Assembly: GCA_038503035.1 (NCBI GenBank)
Contig: JAVSML010024016.1
Location: 1,506,327-1,570,326 of the forward strand
Length of the DNA: 64,000 nt
Direction: 5' to 3'
DNA from: Crocodylus rhombifer
Taxonomy: Eukaryota; Chordata; Crocodylia; Crocodylidae
Shown: piece by piece, positions 57,150-64,000 of the stretch
How positions within the stretch are numbered: position 1 is the first letter of the stretch
How the letters are laid out: every line of letters starts with the position of its first letter
The notes under the pieces: model-generated
Told to the model about the DNA's origin: nothing
The model's database searches: none
The model's input: only the letters and a program-made list of their open reading frames with translations
Translations under genes and position numbers: made by a program

Positions 57150-60008
57150 TCATAGTTTCATAGTTTCTAGGGTCGGAAGGGACCTGAGCAGATCATCTAG
57201 TCTGACCCCCTGCCATGGCAGGAAAGAATACTGGGGTCAAACGACCCTGGCAAGATATTCATCTAACCTCCTCTTAAACACCCCCAGGGTAGGAGCCTGC
57301 ACCCTCTCTTGGAAGTTGGTTTCAGACCCTAGCCGCCTTGACAGTGAAGTAGCGCCTCCTGATATCTAACCTAAACCTACCCTCTGCCAGCTTGTGACCG
57401 TTATTCTTGGTCACTCCTGGCGGTGCTCAGGGGAACAGTGACTCCCCCAATGCCTGCTGGTCCCCTCTGACTAGTTTATAACAGGCCACAAGATCCCCCC
57501 TCAGCCTTCTCTTTTGGAGGCTGAACAGGTTCAGATCCCGTAGCCTCTTCTCATAGGGCCTGCCGTGTTGTCCCCTGATCATACGAGTGGCCCTCCTCTG
57601 GACCCTCTCCATGCTGTCCACATCCCTCTTGAAGTGTGGCGCCCAGACCTGGAGGCAGTACTCCAACTGCGGCCTGACCAGTGCTGCATAGAGGGGGAGG
57701 ATCACCTCTTTGGACCTGTTCGAGATGCATCTGTGGATGCATGCCAAGGTGCGGCTGGCCTTCCTGCCTGCCTCCCCACACTGCCGGCCCATGTTCATCT
57801 TGGAGTCAATGATGACCCCAAGATCCTTTTCCGCCTCTGTGCTGACAAGTGGGGAGTTCCCCAACCTGTAGGTATGGTGCCGGTTGTTCCTCCCCAGGTG
57901 CATCGCCTTGCACTTGTCTGTGTTGAAACCCATCCTATTCTCGTCCGCCCACCCCTGTAACCTGTCTAGGTCTGATTGTAGCCTGTTGCATCCTTCCAGT
58001 GTGCCCACGTCCCCCCACATGTCAGTGCCATCAGCAAATTTGAACAGGGTGCTTTTTACCCCCTCGTCCAAATCACTGATGAAGATGTTGAACAGTGCGG
58101 GCCCGAGGACCGAGCCCTGCGGAACCCCACTGCCCACGTCCTTCCAGGTTGAGAAGGACCCATCCACTACCACCCTCTGGGTACGGCCCTCCAGCCAGTT
58201 GGCGACCCATTTGACTGTGTGGGTGTCTACACCACAGCCCCCCAGTTTCTTATGAGAACGGGGTGAGAGGCAGTGTCGAAAGCCTTCCAGAAGTCCAGGA
58301 AGACTGTGTCCACTGCTACCCCTGCATCTAATCATCTGGTGATCTGATCGTAAAAGGCCACCAGGTTGGTCTGACAGGACCTGCCACTGATGAACCCATG
58401 TTGGTTGCCCCTAAGCATGCAGTCCCCTGCTGGCCCCTCCTGGATGTGTGCCAGCATAATTTTCTCAAACAGCTTGCCTAGGATCGAGGTAAGACTAACC
58501 GGCCCATAGTTTCCCGGGTCCTCCTTCCTGCCTTTTTTGAAGATGGGGACCACGTTGGCCCTCTTCCAGTCCTCCGGTACCTCACCAGAGCACCACGAGT
58601 GCTCATAAAGCCGTGCCAGGGGACTTGCAATGACCTCGGCCAGTTCCTTTAGAACTCTAGGGTGGAGATCATCCGGGCCGGCTGACTTGAATACGTCCAA
58701 CCCCTCCAGAAGCTTCCTAACTAAATCTTCGCTAACCTGTGGCCCAGGTGTGCCTCCCCCAGGGTCCAAGGGGGGCCCAGCAGGGAGGTGGCTGTTCTGG
58801 TCCTACTTAGGAAGACGGAGGCAAAGAAATCGTTAAACATGTTAGCTTTGCCGTCCGGTGTGACGACCAAATTTCCCAACGCATCCTGCAAGGGCTCTGC
58901 GTTACCCGGGACCTTCTTTTTACCCCCTATGTATTTGAAAAAGGACTTCTTATTGTCCTTAATCTGGGAAGCTAGCCCCAGTTCCATCTCTGCCTTGGCC
59001 TTCCTAACTACCCCCTACATCCCCGAGCAACTACAGAATAGTCCTCCCTGGTAATGACCCCTTCTTTCTCGTTTTTAGCAAGGAGACATTCCCGGATGCT
59101 TTTGGTGAGCCATGGAGGCTTATGTGCTCTCCTGCTCCCTTTGATCCTCGTTGGGATTACCTTCCTTTGGGCTTGGAGGATCATCTCCTTAAGGAGCGAC
59201 CACTCTCCTTGGACACCTGGCTCCCCTCCCTTCCGGGAACTCAGCACTTCTCCAATTATCCTCCTTAGCTCGTTGAAGTTTGCCCTCCTAAAATCTAGGG
59301 CTGCTGCCTTACTGCATGCCTTTGCCATCTTGCGCTGGATGGTGAATTCCAGCACACGATGATCACTGTCGCCCAGGTGGTCGAGCACCCGCAGCCCCCT
59401 CACCAGGTCATCACCCGTGGCCAGCACTAGGTCCAGCAAGGCGTCCCCCCTGGTGGGGCTGTGCACCTCCTGGGTTAGATGGAGGTCCTGCACTCTGTCC
59501 AAGAACCTACATGAGCGTTCAGACCTGGCTGCCTGTTCTTCCCAGCAGATGTCCGGGAAGTTCAGGTCCCCTATGACCTACCACATCCTTAGCCTTCACT
59601 ACCTCTGTGAGCTGACCCAAGAATTCCTAGTCAAGCTCTTCTCCCTGGTTGGGAGGTCTGTAGTAGACTCCCACTGTTAAGTCTCTTTCCCCTCGACTGC
59701 CTTGTACTCTAACCCAAAGCACTTCAGAGTGCCCCTCCCCTGACTCCTTGCTAATTGACGAGGATGTGTATTCCTCCTTAATATAGAGCGCCACGCCCCC
59801 CACCTCTCTTTCCTATCCTGTCCCTCCTGTACAGCCTATAGCCCTTGACATTCACCGCCCAATCATGCGTTGCGTCCCACCACATTTCTGTAATCCCCAC
59901 TATGTCCAGGCTGGTGTCAGCCAGCAAGAGGGTGAGTTCCTCCTGCTTGTTACCCATACTACGAGGGTCCTGGCAGCATGGTAGATAGACCTCAAAATTT
60001 AACCCCAA
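57150..60008 (-). mobile_element. Longest CR1 LINE copy: endonuclease, RT and 3' tail
   Basis: Minus-strand CR1 ORF2 in five consecutive frames. 60008-59781 is the endonuclease start (MGNKQEELTLLLADTSLDIV, GITEMWWDATHDW, GYRLYRRDRIGKRGGG). About 59770-59510 carries GVYYRPP-type sequence across shifts. 59502-59011 is the endonuclease end and linker (GLRVLDHLGDSDHRVLEFTI). 58987-58724 is the linker (KSFFKYIGGKKK). 58769-58335 holds the RT fingers (SAGPDDLHPRVLKELAEVIA, RANVVPIFKKGRKEDPGNYG). 58335-57430 covers palm to C-terminus ([40 protein letters not shown]). The catalytic FADD box reads FADG, so the RT is inactivated even apart from the frameshifts. The 3' tail is at 57150-57230. Confidence 0.95.
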
Positions 60009-60430
60009 GTATTGTTAAGAAAGTCTGTGCTCATAGTCAGCGCTGAAGCAGTGCCCTAGCATGGTGTTATGATTGCGGGTCTGTTGAATTTGAGGAGCTG
60101 GCTGGCTGATTTCATGGGCAGATCATCCTAGGGCTGGCTACCATTTTAGCAGCCTGACCAACCCACCTCTACACGCATGCACGTGCGCTCGCACATGCCA
60201 AAGAGCCCTGACAGTCTCACCCCTCTCTGAAGATTACCAGATGGCTCCTAACCGCCACTTAAATTATTTAACAGTGTTTCCCTTAATGGCTTCTGCAAGC
60301 TTAATCAGGGGATTAAGCTCATGGAAGCCATTAATTGATGTGTTATTAAGCAATCTAAGCTTTCTCTGTCTCTGTACAGTGAACACTTGTCCATACACTG
60401 AGATGCCACACTCAGCTTCCGCTGAGTTCA
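60009..60430. other. Spacer between CR1 and the hAT remnant
   Basis: No feature beyond a short run of alternating purine and pyrimidine (cacgcatgcacgtgcgctcg region, 60173-60200). Confidence 0.5.
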
Positions 60431-62045
60431 TTGGACTGGTTAGGCAGTGTCTTGCCAGGGAATAAAGATATGGAAACGGTCACAGAGTCCCAAAGTATAG
60501 GCACAGGCATCTGTCACTCTGACGAAGTTCATATAAGCAGGACATTTGTGCTTTTTCCCCCATCCTGAGGTTGCTTTCAGTAGCAGAGGGTCACAGCTCA
60601 GAACAGGCACCTGGTTGGGGTCCAAAATGGGAACAGCGCTAAGGAAGGAGGCAACCAGTTGTCTGAACCATAGTGACAATAATGGATTGTACCTGTAGTG
60701 CTGGTTCAACTTCACAGCTGTTGCTTGGAACAGGTCCTTTCTCCACTGGTTTTCACAAAGACAGCTTGACAGTTCTTGCGATGCCCTGTCTATGACCCAA
60801 CTTATCAAGTCCAATAGCTTGTTGTGTATGTGGTGGATCACAGCCTGCCAGCTTTCAAACCGCATTAGAAGCTCCTTGAACCAGGTGGCATTGTCAGCCA
60901 CGAACAGCACTTGATCTGGAATGTCACCTCGCCTTAGGAGATCTTAAAGCTTAATAAGCATGCGCTGTGTCATGTGATCACAGTCTACTGATAGTACTGC
61001 ATATGCTGGGCATAGTAATGGACTGTGTTGAATCACAAATTCCACCTTGTGAGCACAGGCTCTGGTGGCAGTGGCATAGTGCCATGTGAGTCTCCGCTTC
61101 GACTGGTGACAGACTGCCTGTACTGCACCTTATGACCTGAATGGTTCTTGAAGGCTTTCTTGAAGGAAGGCACCAAGCTATCCACATCAGGAAACTGCAT
61201 GCACCAGATGTCACTTATTAAAGACAGCATGTGCTTTGCAGGTGACATGAACAGCATTGGGCGGCATTCCTCGGAGCACATCAGGGAAAGCCTTACACAG
61301 TACATGGCACTGTCAGACAGGAATGCTGACATCTCGTTAAAATCTAAGCTGTAGCGGACAATTACCTTCACGATGGCTTGAGACACTGTAGAAAAATTGA
61401 CAGATGTGAGGGGGAATGATTCTTAGCCTTAATCTGTCCAGCTCCCCAGGACAAATAAAATTTGCATCGTAGTTATCCTGAAGGTTGATGGCTTCAGCAT
61501 CCACAACAATGAAGGATTCGTACTCTGCCAAGACAGCCTTTTGTGGACTGTATGTGCGAATCGGTCACTGCAGGGAGTCTTGACAATGCTTGCTGGCACA
61601 TGGAAAACTGTCAACATATGGCACGTTTTGATTCAGGTAGTCCCTTAACTTCGGGTAATCAGGCTTCTCCAGTGGGATGTTTGCTGCAGCAAAAGCCTCC
61701 ATGTGGGAAAATGCCATCTCTCACCTTGCCAAGCTGCTTTCTGTGGTCCTTTTAAAGAGGGAGAGCATGGTTGCTTGTTTCTTGCGCTGAGTGTCAGCCT
61801 CTGCAACTGCCTTTTGCTTTATGTGTGCCTCAGAGACTAAGTGTTGATCTATGCTTGTTTTCCTCAACACATCTAGAGGTACACTGCAGGCGGTACAGAG
61901 CAGTCTGCTTCCATCTACATGCAAGGTCCTTGAAAGATACTGTCTTACATGGTCCAGTGCTGAAACATACTTGGCCATCTTGGAGAATTTCTTCTCAGTG
62001 GGCATGCTGAAGAATCCTCTTCAGGTGGCAGCACTCCTGTGGGTG
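60430..62045 (-). pseudogene. CGGBP1-like hAT transposase remnant
   Basis: Minus-strand reading of a hAT-derived protein similar to the CGGBP1 family. Frame 62005-61724 has the zinc-finger N-terminus (YVSALDHVRQYLSRTLHVDG, then LLCTACSVPLDVLRKTSIDQ, then HLVSEAHIKQKA). About 61690-61540 contains PLEK-type sequence in shifted frames. Frame 61531-61340 has DNYDANFICPGELDRLRL. Frame 61386-61036 contains NEMSAFLSDSAMYCVRLSL, with the DSAMYC region expected to hold a catalytic Asp, then FPDVDSLVPSFKKAF and PPEPVLTRWNL. Frame 60910-60443 is the distal part. The segment that should hold the first catalytic Asp is missing between 61430 and 61390, and frameshifts are frequent. CGGBP1 itself is a domesticated hAT-derived DNA-binding protein. 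This copy looks like a dead transposon, not that gene. Confidence 0.75.
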
Positions 62046-62372
62046 CTTTAAATAAGGTGCCAAAATCCTCCCACTTCCCTGACTGGCTCCAGACTGGCCT
62101 GTATCATGGGTTAAGCTTCTGATTTGCTCCGTCTTCCCCCACCGCTCCCCACCCTGGGTGCTTTAGGACTTCAGGGCTTCATGCCCTTTTCTCTGTTTGC
62201 AGCCTTTTTTTTCTTGGTGAGCCTGCCCAAATTGGGGAGCCTGCTGTTTTTCATGGAGCCCACTGCTCACCGTTTTTCATGGAGCCTGCCCAAATTCTTG
62301 GTTTCCGTGAAAATCATGCAATTGCAAATTCAGTAGTCCCTAATAATGATGACACACTGCCTTGCCCTAGAA

Positions 62373-62648
62373 CGGTGGTTCTCAGCCAATTTCAGCTTGA
62401 GGCACTCCTCATTGGACTTTTGATAGCTCATAGATAGCTTTTGTGAATTAAGTGGCATCCAGTTTCCAAAACTAATTTATATATTATAGTGCTTACTTCC
62501 TTGGAAAGGGGCTGGGCAGTGTTGGTGGGGGAAGACCAGATAGGAACAAGTATGAGCCCTCACTTATCTACTTATCTCCTCACATCTTAACACCCTTCAA
62601 AGGATCTTGTGGCACCCTCTTTCATGACCCCCTGGTTCAGAATCGCTT
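62373..62648. mobile_element. hAT-type MITE
   Basis: The left end cggtggttctcagc and right end gttcagaatcgctt are imperfect inverted repeats. The flanks ccctagaa (62365-62372) and tcctagac (62649-62656) match at 6 of 8. The element is 276 bp with no coding sequence and belongs to the same terminal type as 17563-18132. Confidence 0.62.
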
Positions 62649-62656
62649 TCCTAGAC

Positions 62657-63404
62657 AGTGCTTTCCTGAATGAGATTCAAGGCAAAGTAAGTTCCTGACT
62701 TCTTGCACTTGTTAAAGGTCTGTTAGCACTTTTCACAAAAATAGGAATGTTAATTCTATTAACAGCAGTCCTGGCCTAATTCCAGGTGGATAATTGCAGT
62801 ATATTCTGTATGCCTCTGCAGCGTGAATTAAAGATCATATTTTTGTTCCTTCCTGTCTTAAGAAAAGGAAAGGAAAGGAAAGAGCCATGTATTGTTGGTG
62901 TGTACTTTTATGCCTGAATTCAGTAAGATACTTGAGCACATGGAATCATGTGTTGCATCATATAAGTAGTCACAAGCAGCTGCTGCATTCTGTCAAAAAG
63001 ATGGATATGTTTCTGTCCTGGCTAGAGCTATATGTAGGTGTGTACATATAGCAGAGCTTGGCCCATACATAACTATTTTAGGGATCCCAAAATAAAGCCT
63101 GTGTAAAATATTACTTAAAATTATACTCATTCTTGGTGAAAAACTAATTTCTCTTGTGCATAAAAACTCTTAAGTGTTTTCTACCTAACACTTGATCAGT
63201 GCATCTATATAGCATTTATTCTTCTTAACTGTTTTATTTTATTTATTTATTTATTTTTTTGCTCCTTTTCTTCACTTCTTCCATCTTCCTTGCATCTTCC
63301 TTTTAGGAGTCTTAGGTACAGATACTGCCACAGATGCTCAGGTTCTGTGACTGTAAGTAAAAGGAAGAGCTTCTGAAGCATAAGGGATAAATTAATTGAT
63401 TAGA
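62657..63404. other. Presumed intronic sequence with simple repeats
   Basis: Contains a GGAAA-type run near 62866-62882 and a TTTA run near 63235-63258. Nothing else was recognised. Confidence 0.5.
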
Positions 63405-63765
63405 GCAGGGGTCAGCAACCTACAGCCTGCGGGCCAGATCCAGCCTGTTGAGCTCAGTTGCTTCAACAGTGTTTTGGTAGTAGAGAGCTTTGGCAGCTTT
63501 GTGTCAGTGGTGGTCTTCTCCTGCCCAGTGGCTGGGAACTTTGCCTATGTTGCGACTGGCTGGCATGGAGATATGGAATGGTGGGGGTGGTCAAATTGGA
63601 AGTGCTGGCCTGCTTCAGACCTGAGCTGGCTTGTTCTGGTCTCCTGCCATAAAGCATTGCTGACTGCTGATATAGAGATTTTGACTGTATGTGTGTTCCC
63701 CAGCCTACTGCCATCACAGGTTTGTTGAAGTGTATCAACATGTTAATAAATACACAGGTGCTTGA
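63405..63765. mobile_element. hAT-like MITE, left end only
   Basis: The sequence caggggtcagcaacctac, then gcctgcgggccagatcc is a typical left terminus of hAT MITEs in amniotes. No complementary right end or TSD is present before the repeat at 63766, so the element is probably truncated. Confidence 0.5.
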
Positions 63766-63986
63766 GGCAGAAATCCAGGTATCTGCCCAGGGAGGCACTC
63801 ATTATTTGTGTACAGGGCTTTTCTTCAGACATTTTGTATAGTATCCAAGAGTGTTTTTGTGTGACTTCCATTTTCTAAAATGAGTATTAATGTATCCAAA
63901 AGCGCAATGGGGGGTGTGGTTGGAGTGTGGGATTTTAAGTCAGTTTTGTTGCTTTGACTTTTTGATTCTGGTCACTTAATACCAAT
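63766..63986 (-). repeat. Unnamed interspersed repeat, copy 2
   Basis: Reverse complement of 54580-54795 (gagtattaatgtatcc, then caatggggggtgtggttgga, then ggtcacttaata). The window ends in an A run just beyond it (63989-64000). Confidence 0.82.
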
Positions 63987-64000
63987 GTAAAAAAAAAAAA

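Noticed and set aside
1..64000. CRISPR arrays, bacterial operons, tRNA or rRNA genes
   Set aside because: No regularly spaced direct repeats with unique spacers, no cloverleaf-type sequences recognised and no prokaryotic gene organisation. The window is vertebrate.

Overview
This window is vertebrate nuclear DNA, almost certainly from a sauropsid, with a crocodilian or turtle most likely. It holds one recognisable host exon, with consensus splice sites, in a landscape dominated by CR1 LINEs, hAT-type DNA transposons, a Penelope-like element (PLE) and many non-autonomous elements. The CR1 3' tails (tcatagatt..., attctgtaattctgtga) are the reptile/bird type. There is no sign of bacterial gene organisation: no operons, no ribosome binding sites and no long intact genes. 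The species assignment is inference from the repeat spectrum.

Host gene: the first coding exon of TPPP (tubulin polymerization-promoting protein, p25alpha) lies on the + strand, with coding sequence at 2726-3036. It has an acceptor at 2720-2721 and a donor at 3037-3038. I could not find the next TPPP exon, so the rest of the window is most simply the following intron, possibly running beyond the window end.

Repeat layout. 5.9-18.1 kb: a near-perfect 43-bp-arm hairpin (5892-5995), hAT MITEs at 6109-6521 and 8036-8274, a non-LTR C-terminus at 8.8-9.15 kb, and a decayed BED-finger hAT transposase (15.7-17.3 kb). The hAT is followed by a tail with a hammerhead-ribozyme-like core (17499-17538) that was itself split by a hAT MITE (17563-18132). 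19.0-20.7 and 26.8-27.5 kb: CR1 copies on the minus strand. 27.6-28.4 kb: a GC-rich retroposon-like element with a 9-bp target-site duplication (TSD) and a terminal hairpin. 32.4-33.7 kb: two hAT-like MITEs with exact 8-bp TSDs. 35.1-40.4 kb: a minus-strand PLE whose reverse transcriptase part (39.64-40.42 kb) and C-terminal part plus tail (35.3-36.2 kb) are separated by a plus-strand CR1 (36.7-39.6 kb). 38.8-43.4 kb: two inverted copies of a 290-bp segment fused to the same point of CR1. 48.6-51.4 and 57.15-60.0 kb: longer CR1 copies. 51.5-52.1 kb: an array of four related hairpins. 60.4-62.0 kb: a CGGBP1-like hAT transposase remnant on the minus strand.

All mobile-element coding sequences seen are broken, so none is expected to be autonomous. 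The most interesting structures are the hammerhead-like motifs in PLE-type tails, the long hairpin at 5.9 kb, and the inverted 290-bp/CR1 pair, in which the unique segment is clearly less diverged than the CR1 next to it.
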